The notes: generated by a model from the sequence alone, not told the origin. 64,000 bases of DNA from Algoriphagus sp. TR-M9 (GCF_027594545.1 NZ_CP115160.1:3109001-3173000), one strand, 5' to 3'. Positions 18,502 to 27,376 are shown, counted from the first letter of the stretch. Numbers and translations: made by a program.

Positions 18502-19311
18502 TTATTTAGTTCCATTTAAAAATCTTGTGTCGTTCATATTATATTCGTTATCAAAAGTTCCGATTTTTTTTAAATAATAATATCTTAATCTTTCCGAACA
18601 AGATTTATAATTGTCATATCCTGTCACAGAATATTTCAGCATTGTTATTGGTTTTAAGTCGTTTTTGTCAAACCTAAATCCTTTTCCAAAATATTCAATT
18701 TCGCCTTTTGGATAATCTTGATATTCATTAAAGACTTTGCTTATTAATAATCCTGCTACAATTTCATTTCCGTTTTCCGAGTAAAATAATGTGTCAATAA
18801 TCGATTCTTTATACTCAACTTTTTCAGGTAAATCAATTGCCCAGTCTCTTTCGATTGTGTCGTTATAAGTTTTACCGTTAAAATATCTCAAAGCTAATTC
18901 TGCTGGTCTTTCAACTGTTTTAACTTTTAGTAAACTGTCAACTAATTTTTGAATTTTTATTTTATCAAGTTCATAAGTTTTCTGGTCGACTTTTAAATTA
19001 TAAACAAATTCTTTTGGCGTTGTTGTTTCTGTTATTTTAAGAGAATACTCTTTTGTCAAATGAGTCATTGACATAACAGCAAGTGGACAACTTAAAACCA
19101 GAAGAAACCAAACACTTATTTTTCGAATGTGCTTTTTGAATGATAGAAAAATAAAAAGGATGGTTGACAGAAATAGAATTATTGAAGTAATAGTTAAAGT
19201 ATCTATTATGTTGCCTAAAGCAGAACCACCTTGGTCATTTAGAATATGAAATATTGAAACTAATATTCCAATCATTAAAATTCCATATAAAATCTTGATT
19301 CCGTGTTTCAT
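18502..19311 (-). CDS. Membrane-anchored protein of unknown function (cassette gene)
   Basis: 269 residues. Three N-terminal membrane helices (about 7-23, 34-55, 66-84) precede a long extracytoplasmic domain rich in lysine and tyrosine. It includes RDWAIDLPEKVEYKESI and a C-terminal CSERLRYYYLKKIG segment. No family was recognised. The DNA is strikingly AT-rich. The start lies 19 bp inside the cassette and the stop 13 bp before site E, leaving no room for other genes. Confidence 0.68.
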   Translation of the reverse strand: MKHGIKILYGILMIGILVSIFHILNDQGGSALGNIIDTLTITSIILFLSTILFIFLSFKKHIRKISVWFLLVLSCPLAVMSMTHLTKEYSLKITETTTPKEFVYNLKVDQKTYELDKIKIQKLVDSLLKVKTVERPAELALRYFNGKTYNDTIERDWAIDLPEKVEYKESIIDTLFYSENGNEIVAGLLISKVFNEYQDYPKGEIEYFGKGFRFDKNDLKPITMLKYSVTGYDNYKSCSERLRYYYLKKIGTFDNEYNMNDTRFLNGTK

Positions 19312-19324
19312 TTTTCAGCTTGTT

Positions 19325-19457
19325 GCCAACGGTCTAGTATATGAAAAGTAGGCGATTTCGAAGCACGAAACTTTCAGTTAAGCACAAAGTTTGATACGAG
19401 CCTAAGCCATTGAATTTACTACTACTTCGCCTATTTTTTATATATATTGTTACCTGC
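19325..19457 (-). repeat. attC-like site F
   Basis: Minus-strand order: R'' GCAGGTAAC (19457-19449), L'' arm TATATAAAAAATAGGCGA with partner TCGCCTACTTTTCATATA nearer 19350, then GACC and R' GTTGGC (19330-19325). R'' does not match the adjacent GTTGGC. It is the exact 9-base complement of GTTACCTGC at the 5' end of its own cassette (20282-20274). Confidence 0.72.
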
Positions 19458-19478
19458 TGGCTTTATTTTTAGTCGATT

Positions 19479-20252
19479 TTATGGTTTCAAAAACTCTGTA
19501 TTTCCATTTAGTTCTTCTTTTGTCCAAGTCAAATGGTTTTTAAGTTCATTGCCGCCAAATTGCTTTATTGTTATTGACTTCAATTCCGTAAATCTGAAAT
19601 TCTTTGAAATTCTTGTGTTTTGAAGAAAATACCTTCCTTGATAAAATTCTCCAAATTCTTTTATTTGGTCTTCAAGCTCTTCTGATTCTGCCTTGACGAC
19701 AAATGTTCTTGAGTCAGCAAATCCTGGTTTGCAGTTCAAAATAATTTCTCCGTTGTCCGATATTTCTGCATCAATAAATATGTTGTCGTAATAGTTTTGA
19801 TTTTGTCTGTCAATAATTGCAAAAATGAAATTGCCAATAGAAAAAGCTGTTGCACCAATTTGGAAAATCCTTTTCTGTCCTAGGCTTTGTGTCAAATAGG
19901 TTATTGTAAGCGGAATAAGTGTCAAAAATGCAAGATATGGCAATAGTAAAACTGCTAATAAAACTGAATTTTTGAAATTAAATACCAAAAAATATCCTAC
20001 TTCACTTGTCAGCATAATTGAGTATGTCAAAGCCGTTAAAAGTGTCAGAATGTAACCAAGTCGGATATTAGCTATAACTAATATTGTCGATAGAATGAAA
20101 GTCGGATAAAGTAACAAAATTGGTATTGTATTGTCTCCAATTCCATAGGCGAATGTTGTAACAGTAAATGAGAAAGAACTCAGAATTCCAACTATACTTG
20201 TTAGTATGATTGCAAGTTTAATTTTCTTTCTTGCTTTTGTCGTTTCTTTCAT
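19479..20252 (-). CDS. Polytopic membrane protein of unknown function (cassette gene)
   Basis: 257 residues. The first about 150 residues contain five hydrophobic helices, and the remainder is a soluble C-terminal domain (IDAEISDNGEIILNCKPGF onward) with alternating beta-strand patterns. No family was recognised. The gene opens the array next to porU, 148 bp beyond the porU stop and in the same orientation. It may therefore be transcribed from the porV promoter by readthrough (inference). Confidence 0.68.
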   Translation of the reverse strand: MKETTKARKKIKLAIILTSIVGILSSFSFTVTTFAYGIGDNTIPILLLYPTFILSTILVIANIRLGYILTLLTALTYSIMLTSEVGYFLVFNFKNSVLLAVLLLPYLAFLTLIPLTITYLTQSLGQKRIFQIGATAFSIGNFIFAIIDRQNQNYYDNIFIDAEISDNGEIILNCKPGFADSRTFVVKAESEELEDQIKEFGEFYQGRYFLQNTRISKNFRFTELKSITIKQFGGNELKNHLTWTKEELNGNTEFLKP

Positions 20253-20273
20253 TCTGTGTCGTTCTTTTAGCTT

Positions 20274-20395
20274 GCAGGTAACTTATTTATTTACGCCACT
20301 TTATGGCGTTTATTCCTATGATTCGGGCAGATAAACGCCACAAATAGCAATATTCTATGGCGTTTATTTTCATCTCATCCATAACTCTGACCTGC
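20274..20395 (-). repeat. Boundary site G between porU and the cassette array
   Basis: The cassette-proximal end is GTTACCTGC (minus, 20282-20274) and the porU-proximal end is GCAGGT (20395-20390), 4 bp after the porU stop. The two ends are complementary over six bases. The interior holds four alternating copies of a TAAACGCCA/TGGCGTTTA word (20290-20298, 20304-20312, 20332-20340, 20358-20366). These form two hairpins rather than one attC-like cruciform. It may be a decayed attC or the original insertion site. Confidence 0.45.
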
Positions 20396-20399
20396 CTTA

Positions 20400-23300
20400 T
20401 CACCTCAGTAAATACATTTTCCCATACCCCTTCTTAAATGCCTTGTCACCTGTAGTAGGCCTATGCTCCATAAACTGCCCGTTTTGGCGAACCAACACCC
20501 GGTAGATATAAACGCCATTGGCGAGTTGGTCCCCAAATTCATCCTTTCCGTCCCAAGCATACTCGGTCAGGTTGTTACCGATTCGGATCGGTCCCAGCTC
20601 AGTCTGCAAAATCTCCCGGACTACCTTGCCCGTTACCGTCATAATCTGAATTTTGATTTCATCAGGCACTTCCATTCCCGTCACTGTAAAGACAAATCGC
20701 ACACTGGTACTGAAAGGATTCGGATAAGGGTAGAAATTCGTGATCTGGGATTCGTTGATCACTTCAAATGTAATTTCATAAGGCTCCGTAGAGTCTTCAT
20801 TGGCTATTCTTAAGGTATAAACCCCATCTTCCAATGGACCCGGAATCATAGAAACTTTAAAGTCCTCGTCCTCCGATGCAGGTGTCCAGGTGAGGTTTGG
20901 ATCGGAAAAATTGATCCGTCTGAAGTCACAGGATTCACAGTTTTGCTTGAGGTATAAATCCAAGCCTACTGTGTCCTTTTTATAAAGCAGTGTCTGGTCA
21001 TTTTTTAGCAATGCGGTGATCATCACATTGGGTGAAACTATATCTCCATCCATAATATATATCCCATCGAAATTTACATCCAGCAGGGCCGTAGACTGAT
21101 CTCCCTCCACGAGGAAGTAAGACTCCAAGTCCACCTGGTTGTTCCTAAAAGTCTGCTCCCGTTGTATCCTAGGATTGGCAAAAATCTCCAGGCTATTCTC
21201 GCCCACTTTTCCCACAGAACCAAACTCAATCGTAAAATCAAAAGCCTCACCGGCCTTTAGGGCAGGAAATTTTTCAGAAAACTGCTCTACCTTATTGCTA
21301 CTTTCGTTAGTCAAAGTCCAGTCTACCTGAATGGAGTCCAGGAAGTTGTACTTAGAAATATTCTTGAATTGCAGTTCCAAAATACCAGATTCACCCTCAC
21401 GCAGGTTCACCTGAACTTGGGCTGATTTGAGCATCAAAACACCCTCTGGCACGCCGGTATAGTTCACCTGCCACTTGTCCAGCTGAGCCGGAGCCGTGGA
21501 CTCAGGATCATCCATGCTGTACCTCAGTTTTAAGTACGGGTATACCGCTGTGCTGATAAAGGAAAGATCCATTTCCCGATCAAATGAATTTCCTATCAGC
21601 AAATCCTCTTCACCATTTTCTTTCACCCCTATAATGTCAAAATAGGTTTTCTCCTCCTCATTGATCCAGTTTCTTGAATTTACATTTTGGAAAAAACGCT
21701 CCCAACTAGACGCTGGCCCCACCCTAGGCGTCAGGATCATTCCGGAAGTGAGGTAACCATTCATTTCGGTATCAAAGGATAGTGTTTGCTGTGAGGCCGG
21801 TACTTCCATAGTTTTATCGCCCAGGATTTCTATAGCCTCCCCGGGTCGCATGCCTTTTCTACCATACAATATGTAAGGGTCACCTGTCTTCAGCGCCCTG
21901 AGGGTTGCTTCGCTGGCGCCAAACTCCTTTAGCTTTTCGTAAGCTATATCCGGCCAATCCTCAAAAGTCACATTGCCTACAGAAAAAATAACCACATAAT
22001 CCCCCTCAGGCACATTATTCACATATTCCTGTAACATGGTTTGCCCTGGTGTGGTAATCCAAGAATTACGAATGCTCTGGATCATCTGAGGCACTCTCCC
22101 GCAGGCTCTGGAGTCCAAAATATCAAAACCCGGTACGGGAATCGCCAGGTAAGGCATCAAACTTTTTTGCTCAAAAGCCACCAAACCCAGGGAACCATTG
22201 GGGCAAAGCCTACTATTGGCATTGTTTACATTATCGATGATCTGAGGAATCTGATTGAGGTAAAACTGTGTATTTCGGAAAGAAAGGCTATCCACTCCAG
22301 CTCCCACTGTAAATACCTCCACCTGCGACTGAATATCTTCATACTTCCAGGTTCTGTCCGACTCCTTTATTTCCAAATTCCTCAGTTGATCATCATCTAG
22401 CTGATAAGTGGTTCGCTGGGTCCACCCTTCAGGCCCATCCGGGATGTAGGAAAAGGATGATTGAGTCCAGGCCTCGGACTCTCCAGGCTTGGCGTCCTGA
22501 TACTTTGACCTCCAATAAAAGGTGGTGCTGTCCGAAAATGCCGTTAAAGAAAAGGGCATTTCCGCCAAACCGCGCGTAGTTACTCTCACCTCTTTTCTGT
22601 AGGCTGAGTTAAATCCTGCGGCACTGTCCAACTGGATGATTACAGTCCGGTCTTCGGATACCTTACCTGGCACCTGCGCGATCAAATTGATATTTTCCTC
22701 ACTGACTATCCCATAGTCCAGGGGATATAGATTTAAGGTACCACTCAGGGGAACAAACTTCGAATAGGTTACTGAGTTGTTGGCAAAAGTCATCTCCTGC
22801 ACCTCCATGCTTGGATTCAAGGTTACAGTGAAGGTGTTTTCCCCAGCTGAATTCCTGCCCGTATTCGGTATAGTAAAAAACAGAGAATCTATCCTCGCTA
22901 CAAATGGGATTTTCACCGGATCAAATGTTTCTGTGGTGCCATCCGGCAATTTTCTACTCACTTGGTATTCAATAGAATCTGTATCTACCCTACCTATATT
23001 TCTAATGACAAAACTCAGTTTCAAACTATCAGAAAGCACTGAAACAGGCACCTCGTCAAAGCTATCCACTGCCACTTCCTCCACTTTTATAGCATAATCT
23101 GCTTTGTCCGCAGGAAATATCCTCAAGCCCGGATCACCGTAATTGATCATCTGCTCCATGTGCGAATAGGACAGTGGGCTTGTGCCATAATTTTCCACAT
23201 AAGCCTGCTCCGCCTCACGCTTCACCTCGCCAAGTGTTCTGTAGATCAAGGTACTATCGCCGAATGCTTTTCTATAAAACATATCCGAATACCTGCGCAG

Positions 23301-25421
23301 ATAGACATCCACTCCAATTGCCGAATTAGCCATCACAGATACTGCTCCTTTTTCGGGAGTAATCACCCAGTCTTCACCTTGGGTGTAGCTATTGCCGTAG
23401 GCGCTGCCATAGTCACAGCCATTAAATAACATGACCGGATACTTGCCCTTGTTTTGATAGTTCAAAGTAGGATCAGAGGCAAAACCTATCTCTATATCAA
23501 TCACCGTAGGAGATCCGTGCCCAAAAAACGTAAGCATAGACCGGCCTTCATTCAAATCCCCAGTGATATCAATCACCTCTACGGTGGAATTGGAACGCTT
23601 TCTATAGGTTGTTACATTCCCTCCCAAAAAGGGGCTTTCGGCAATGGTTTTGAAGCCATTCATAAAGTTGAAATACCTTTCCAATTCAAACTCCGAAACT
23701 CCCCCACTCAGATGCACCAGTTCCTTTTGCCAGGAATCCGAAATCCCCACCGCATCCTTTTCTATGGCCTTATTGAGGTAATCCGATAGTTGTTGCGAAT
23801 TCCGGGCAGGGATACGCCCCACGGCCATAGCGGGCACCAATGGCTTCTCCGAATCCAAACCTATCACAAATACATTGTCCGAAAATGGAAAACCACCTGC
23901 CGGCACCATCTCCTGAAAACTAAAAGCCTCAGGGTTATTTCTGTAAAAATAGTTGACCCCACCCTGCCTGGCGGTAGAGTAAGTGGCCAAAGCCCTTCCT
24001 GCAAGAAGTAAATGCGTTGGCTTGTGAATAGGATAGTAAGCCCGGAGAAATTCATATATGGCTACAGGAGACTTTTCCCCATAGGCAAATTGATTATAAA
24101 TGTCCTCCATTCTTACAGTCAAGGTATCAAAGCCTCCACCAGCAGGAGAAGCCCTATGCTCGGCATAGGCCTTTAGAGGATTCTCAAATTGCTCGCTGGC
24201 CTGCTCCAAAGCCCGGTTTCCTACCAAGATGTAATTCGCCGCCTGTCCCAGGTAATCCCTGAACCGTACAGCTTCTAAGTTTTCTACCCTATGGATTGAC
24301 TCCTCACTTTGCAGCCACACTTTGCTGCTGTCTGATGCCATAGCCCCACGAAAAGAAAGTACTTGCCCATCGGTAGCAAAGCTCACTTTTTCTACATTTC
24401 CCAAATCAGAAATCTCATATCCTACATAAGAAGAAGTAGCTTGGTTGAGCTGAATGCGTTGATTTCCGGGAGGGGAAAGCATCAGTTTCGATTCAAATTC
24501 CCCTGTGGGTAAGTTGGATTGATAGAGCAGTTTCAAATAAGCTATGGATACATTGTCCACAGATTCAGATCCAGCAGACTGCACGCCGATCACTATACTT
24601 CCATCAGCATTAAAATCGCTCATGGACAGGTCCAAAATCAGATGCGGGTACTCGTAGTTTGAAAACGAAGCTGTAGAAATCAACCGCTGGTTTCCTGCCG
24701 TAGGTCCGGCTAATATGCGGGTACTATGTGGATGAAATGACCTGCCGACCAGGCCAATTTCCAGTTTTGCGCCTCCAGAATTCGTCACTTCTCCCAGACC
24801 ATCCAGCGTCACCTGCCGTGTATTCCCCTTACTGATCACGGCACTCATCCATCCTTGTCCTTGATCATATTTGGACAGGCGGAAGTCTAGGGCATACCCT
24901 ATTCCTAAGGAGTATTGCTCCCCAAATACCTGAAGCTTTTCTGTGTAAAAAGTATTGATTACAGGCTGATTGGCCTCGGGAGCAGCTCTGGACGCCATGC
25001 GTTTTCCTAATCGTGAAGAATTTACCGTCAGGAAAAAAGCCGTGGTATCAGAAGTGGTATTATAGTAGGGGTTTGGCAACTCCTCGAAGTCCGTATAAAG
25101 TAAACGGTCCAAGGTGCCATCATTTCTCAGGCCATAAAACTCAATGTAATCTTCCCCATCTAAGGTACCATCGCTTTCTCCGGATATGTAAACCGCCACT
25201 TCCTTACCCCTATGGTAGAGGCTGATATTCCTCGGGTCAAGTGTGGAAAGATTCACTCCAGAACCTGCCAGCGCTTCCGCTGTCACCCGGTACACCCCGT
25301 CTTTGGCAGTGGGAATTTTGTAGTAAGTCTGCTCATAATTATACCAAGCTGCCTGCTGGGCATTGGTCAAGCCGGTAAAAACCAGAATTGTCAGCAACAC
25401 ATAAAGTAGATTTCGCATCAT
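20400..25421 (-). CDS. porU: Type IX secretion C25 sortase, PorU-like long form
   Basis: Exported cysteine peptidase of about 1673 residues, longer than classical PorU (about 1150-1300); it may be the form called PorU2. After a signal peptide comes a PorU-type N-terminal region (DPRNISLYHRGKEVAVY). The C25/gingipain catalytic domain follows, with the histidine in FFGHGSP (H635 in this numbering) and the cysteine in LFNGCDYG (C669). Several CARDB-like beta-sandwiches and a C-terminal sorting-like domain (FYPYPNPF and WDGKDEFGDQLANGVYIY) complete it. In T9SS the sortase removes C-terminal signals and attaches cargo to the outer membrane. I chose ATG at 25421, which overlaps the porV stop as TGATG. 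Confidence 0.82.
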   Translation of the reverse strand: MMRNLLYVLLTILVFTGLTNAQQAAWYNYEQTYYKIPTAKDGVYRVTAEALAGSGVNLSTLDPRNISLYHRGKEVAVYISGESDGTLDGEDYIEFYGLRNDGTLDRLLYTDFEELPNPYYNTTSDTTAFFLTVNSSRLGKRMASRAAPEANQPVINTFYTEKLQVFGEQYSLGIGYALDFRLSKYDQGQGWMSAVISKGNTRQVTLDGLGEVTNSGGAKLEIGLVGRSFHPHSTRILAGPTAGNQRLISTASFSNYEYPHLILDLSMSDFNADGSIVIGVQSAGSESVDNVSIAYLKLLYQSNLPTGEFESKLMLSPPGNQRIQLNQATSSYVGYEISDLGNVEKVSFATDGQVLSFRGAMASDSSKVWLQSEESIHRVENLEAVRFRDYLGQAANYILVGNRALEQASEQFENPLKAYAEHRASPAGGGFDTLTVRMEDIYNQFAYGEKSPVAIYEFLRAYYPIHKPTHLLLAGRALATYSTARQGGVNYFYRNNPEAFSFQEMVPAGGFPFSDNVFVIGLDSEKPLVPAMAVGRIPARNSQQLSDYLNKAIEKDAVGISDSWQKELVHLSGGVSEFELERYFNFMNGFKTIAESPFLGGNVTTYRKRSNSTVEVIDITGDLNEGRSMLTFFGHGSPTVIDIEIGFASDPTLNYQNKGKYPVMLFNGCDYGSAYGNSYTQGEDWVITPEKGAVSVMANSAIGVDVYLRRYSDMFYRKAFGDSTLIYRTLGEVKREAEQAYVENYGTSPLSYSHMEQMINYGDPGLRIFPADKADYAIKVEEVAVDSFDEVPVSVLSDSLKLSFVIRNIGRVDTDSIEYQVSRKLPDGTTETFDPVKIPFVARIDSLFFTIPNTGRNSAGENTFTVTLNPSMEVQEMTFANNSVTYSKFVPLSGTLNLYPLDYGIVSEENINLIAQVPGKVSEDRTVIIQLDSAAGFNSAYRKEVRVTTRGLAEMPFSLTAFSDSTTFYWRSKYQDAKPGESEAWTQSSFSYIPDGPEGWTQRTTYQLDDDQLRNLEIKESDRTWKYEDIQSQVEVFTVGAGVDSLSFRNTQFYLNQIPQIIDNVNNANSRLCPNGSLGLVAFEQKSLMPYLAIPVPGFDILDSRACGRVPQMIQSIRNSWITTPGQTMLQEYVNNVPEGDYVVIFSVGNVTFEDWPDIAYEKLKEFGASEATLRALKTGDPYILYGRKGMRPGEAIEILGDKTMEVPASQQTLSFDTEMNGYLTSGMILTPRVGPASSWERFFQNVNSRNWINEEEKTYFDIIGVKENGEEDLLIGNSFDREMDLSFISTAVYPYLKLRYSMDDPESTAPAQLDKWQVNYTGVPEGVLMLKSAQVQVNLREGESGILELQFKNISKYNFLDSIQVDWTLTNESSNKVEQFSEKFPALKAGEAFDFTIEFGSVGKVGENSLEIFANPRIQREQTFRNNQVDLESYFLVEGDQSTALLDVNFDGIYIMDGDIVSPNVMITALLKNDQTLLYKKDTVGLDLYLKQNCESCDFRRINFSDPNLTWTPASEDEDFKVSMIPGPLEDGVYTLRIANEDSTEPYEITFEVINESQITNFYPYPNPFSTSVRFVFTVTGMEVPDEIKIQIMTVTGKVVREILQTELGPIRIGNNLTEYAWDGKDEFGDQLANGVYIYRVLVRQNGQFMEHRPTTGDKAFKKGYGKMYLLR

Positions 25422-26551
25422 CAGTATTCCCAACTTTTAAATTTCCGAAACTCATCGTCTAGCTTTTCCAAACTCACTTTCACGCTGAACACATGGGAGT
25501 AAGGAGTTTCTGACACATTTCCTATATCCGAGAGCGCATAATCAATATGGAACTTCTGGCTCAGCAGCACCCCTACCCCCATGCTAGGCTGCATATTCAA
25601 ACTCCTTTCGCCTTGAAAATCCTTGATGTATTGAAAATTGCTAATCCCTGCACGGATAAAAGCCACATTTTGAAAGCCTGCTTCCAAGCCAAATTTGGGA
25701 TCAATGCTCATCAGTGAACTGCTGATCAGGGTATTTCTCTCCCCGTCAAAGGTCATATCCAAATCCAAAGCTGTCAACAAGGAAAACTGCTCCCCAAACT
25801 GAAATGCGTAAGAAATACTGGAAATAGCCCTTGGCAAGGTCAGTTCAACAGAATTTACAGGAATCTCATTGTCAGTCTGTGCATAGATTTCGCGCACCAG
25901 GTCTGCATTGTGTGACCAGGCATTAAAGGTCGTGGTAATGTCCCGGACCATCAGCCCAAGCGTCAGCCTATCCTTGATGTAAATCCCACCCACGTCCAGT
26001 CCGAACCCCCATGCCTGCGCAAATTTCCCCACATTTCTATGAATCACTTTGGCGTTAAGTCCTACTTTGAAATGGTCTGACAAGTCTCTGGCATAGCTCA
26101 GCAAAAGCGCGTAATCTGCCGCATTGAAAAACTGGATATTGTTATAATTCAAGGCTCCATTAGCATCGTAGAGAAAACGGGTATCCGGAATATCATCCAC
26201 TCCAAAACGGATCAGAGAAACAGCTACTTGACTTTGGCCTTTGATCGGCATGGAAAAGCTGAGGTAGTCGTACTGCGCTACTCCTGCAAAATACTCCGAA
26301 TGCATCAAGCTAAATTCATATTTATGCCCTATACCCATCAAAGCTGCTGGATTCCAATAGGCCGCTGTCACGTCACGCACAGCGGAGACTTGCGCGCCTC
26401 CCATTCCCAAAGCTCTGGCGCCTACCCCTATGTTCAGAAATTCATTGGAATACTTAGGAGTAAGATCCTGCGAAAAAACATAAGTATTACCTGAAGCCAG
26501 GAAAACCAGAAGAATGAAATAAAAAGTGTTTGTCGCTCTGTTTGAATTCAC
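25421..26551 (-). CDS. porV: PorV/PorQ-family outer-membrane protein
   Basis: 376-residue FadL-like beta-barrel with an N-terminal signal peptide ending near VFSQ. The PorV/PorQ signature GVGARALGMGGAQVSAVRD and TAAYWNPAALMG follows the signal sequence, and amphipathic strands run to the C-terminus. In T9SS, PorV is the shuttle that accepts cargo from the translocon and presents it to PorU. Its stop codon overlaps the start of the sortase gene, so the two are translationally coupled. Order here is porV then porU. PorQ cannot be excluded from sequence alone. Confidence 0.82.
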   Translation of the reverse strand: MNSNRATNTFYFILLVFLASGNTYVFSQDLTPKYSNEFLNIGVGARALGMGGAQVSAVRDVTAAYWNPAALMGIGHKYEFSLMHSEYFAGVAQYDYLSFSMPIKGQSQVAVSLIRFGVDDIPDTRFLYDANGALNYNNIQFFNAADYALLLSYARDLSDHFKVGLNAKVIHRNVGKFAQAWGFGLDVGGIYIKDRLTLGLMVRDITTTFNAWSHNADLVREIYAQTDNEIPVNSVELTLPRAISSISYAFQFGEQFSLLTALDLDMTFDGERNTLISSSLMSIDPKFGLEAGFQNVAFIRAGISNFQYIKDFQGERSLNMQPSMGVGVLLSQKFHIDYALSDIGNVSETPYSHVFSVKVSLEKLDDEFRKFKSWEY

Positions 26552-26908
26552 ATTTCAAAATAAACCAAATATTCAGTCCTACGGTAAAACCATCACAAAA
26601 TATTGACTTTGTCGCAAACACCTGTCCGCCTGCGTACAGAAAATTGTTCAAATATTTAACATTTCCGGGAAGCGCTGTACTTTGAGAAAAAGAGGGGGGA
26701 TTTTTTTCTGGAAAAAACATAATTCACCTAACCTGCCTTAAAATCAAATTAACAGGCATTTTTTACCAAAGATCCTGAGGAACCGACTCTACATCGCAAG
26801 GAATTAGGTAATACAAGGTAGCTTGGAAAAGATTGGTATCATTTTTCTGAATATAGATCACAGCGGGAACAACCCATTCCCAAAAATTGAAATAAATCAC
26901 CTGTACAA
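26552..26908. other. Divergent promoter region, porV / padR
   Basis: This 357-bp stretch has no supported gene and must drive porV leftward and padR rightward. On the minus strand a TTTG word at about 26615 and a TATTTTG word near 26603 are spaced roughly like -33/-7 elements, but the -7 lacks one base of the TAnnTTTG pattern. I see no repeat or structured RNA. Confidence 0.35.
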
Positions 26909-27244
26909 ATGAATGTCGCCAACACACAGATTCAAATGCGCAAAGGACTCCTGGAGTTTTGCGTGTTGCATATCATCTCACGAGGTGAGGTTTACACTTC
27001 GGATCTGATCGAAGAGCTGACAGAAGCTCAAATGATCGTGGTAGAGGGCACGCTGTATCCCTTACTCAATCGCCTGAAGTCTGCCGCGTTGGTGGAATAT
27101 CGCTGGGTAGAATCCGAATCGGGACCACCAAGAAAATATTACTCCATCACTGAGGAGGGTAAAGCTTTTCTGGAAGTGCTGGTCAGCACCTGGGATTCCC
27201 TGGTCAATTCCACCCATCTAATCACCTCAAAAATTTCATCATGA
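26909..27244 (+). CDS. PadR-family transcriptional regulator
   Basis: 111-residue winged-helix DNA-binding protein. It has the PadR pattern: MRKGLLEFCVLHIIS, a recognition-helix region EGTLYPLLNRLKSAALVEY and the wing SGPPRKYYSITEEG. The short C-terminal dimerisation helix marks the PadR-s1 type. In Bacteroidota such a gene commonly precedes a PspC-domain gene, as here, and probably represses its own operon in response to envelope stress or a small molecule (inference). Confidence 0.92.
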   Translation: MNVANTQIQMRKGLLEFCVLHIISRGEVYTSDLIEELTEAQMIVVEGTLYPLLNRLKSAALVEYRWVESESGPPRKYYSITEEGKAFLEVLVSTWDSLVNSTHLITSKISS

Positions 27245-27369
27245 AACCCAGCGCTTACCAAACATCATACGGAATGAAGGATTTCCGTACTGCAAGATTC
27301 TCCCGAATCAAGCCTTCCTATAGATCAGGCAGGATCGGGACAGGCTATCTGACCTTTGAAAGAAAATAA
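27241..27369 (+). CDS. Possible 42-aa peptide in the padR-pspC leader
   Basis: An ATG overlapping the padR stop as ATGA opens a 42-codon frame ending in TAA seven bases before the pspC ATG. The C-terminal half contains TARFSRIK and GTGYLT. A 24-codon frame at 34384-34458 has the same pattern (ARFSRNK and GRGYLT). This could be a translated leader peptide or a relic of a repeated leader element. Coding status is uncertain. Confidence 0.3.
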   Translation: MKPSAYQTSYGMKDFRTARFSRIKPSYRSGRIGTGYLTFERK

Positions 27370-27376
27370 CACACCC
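27263..27376 (+). repeat. Leader element copy 1 (before pspC)
   Basis: Contains GCAAGATTCTCCCGA, an inverted partner TCGGGA about 30 bases later, and the conserved TATCTGACCTTT block close to the start codon. The same order of words occurs before three genes of the sigma-factor cluster (copies at 32369, 34369 and 34464). Confidence 0.45.

Larger units (their letters stand above)
15593..20282 (-). mobile_element. Integron-like gene cassette array lacking an integrase (CALIN-type)
   Basis: Six minus-strand genes of unknown function are arranged as five units separated by imperfect palindromes. Each palindrome has GCC(C/T)AAC- or GCCAAC-like and GTTRGGC-like ends, an inner complementary pair and a variable middle, which is the R''-L''-L'-R' plan of attC sites. 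In four of five units the unit's own 5' end is complementary over about 9-10 bp to its own 3' R'' box rather than to the neighbour's. That is the signature of circularised integron cassettes. The DNA is visibly AT-richer than the flanks. No tyrosine recombinase or integron integrase gene lies in the window. Confidence 0.75.

Noticed and set aside
20463..25409. Many open frames on the plus strand opposite porU
   Set aside because: They are out-of-frame shadows of the long C25 gene, with basic, cysteine-rich compositions typical of antisense frames.
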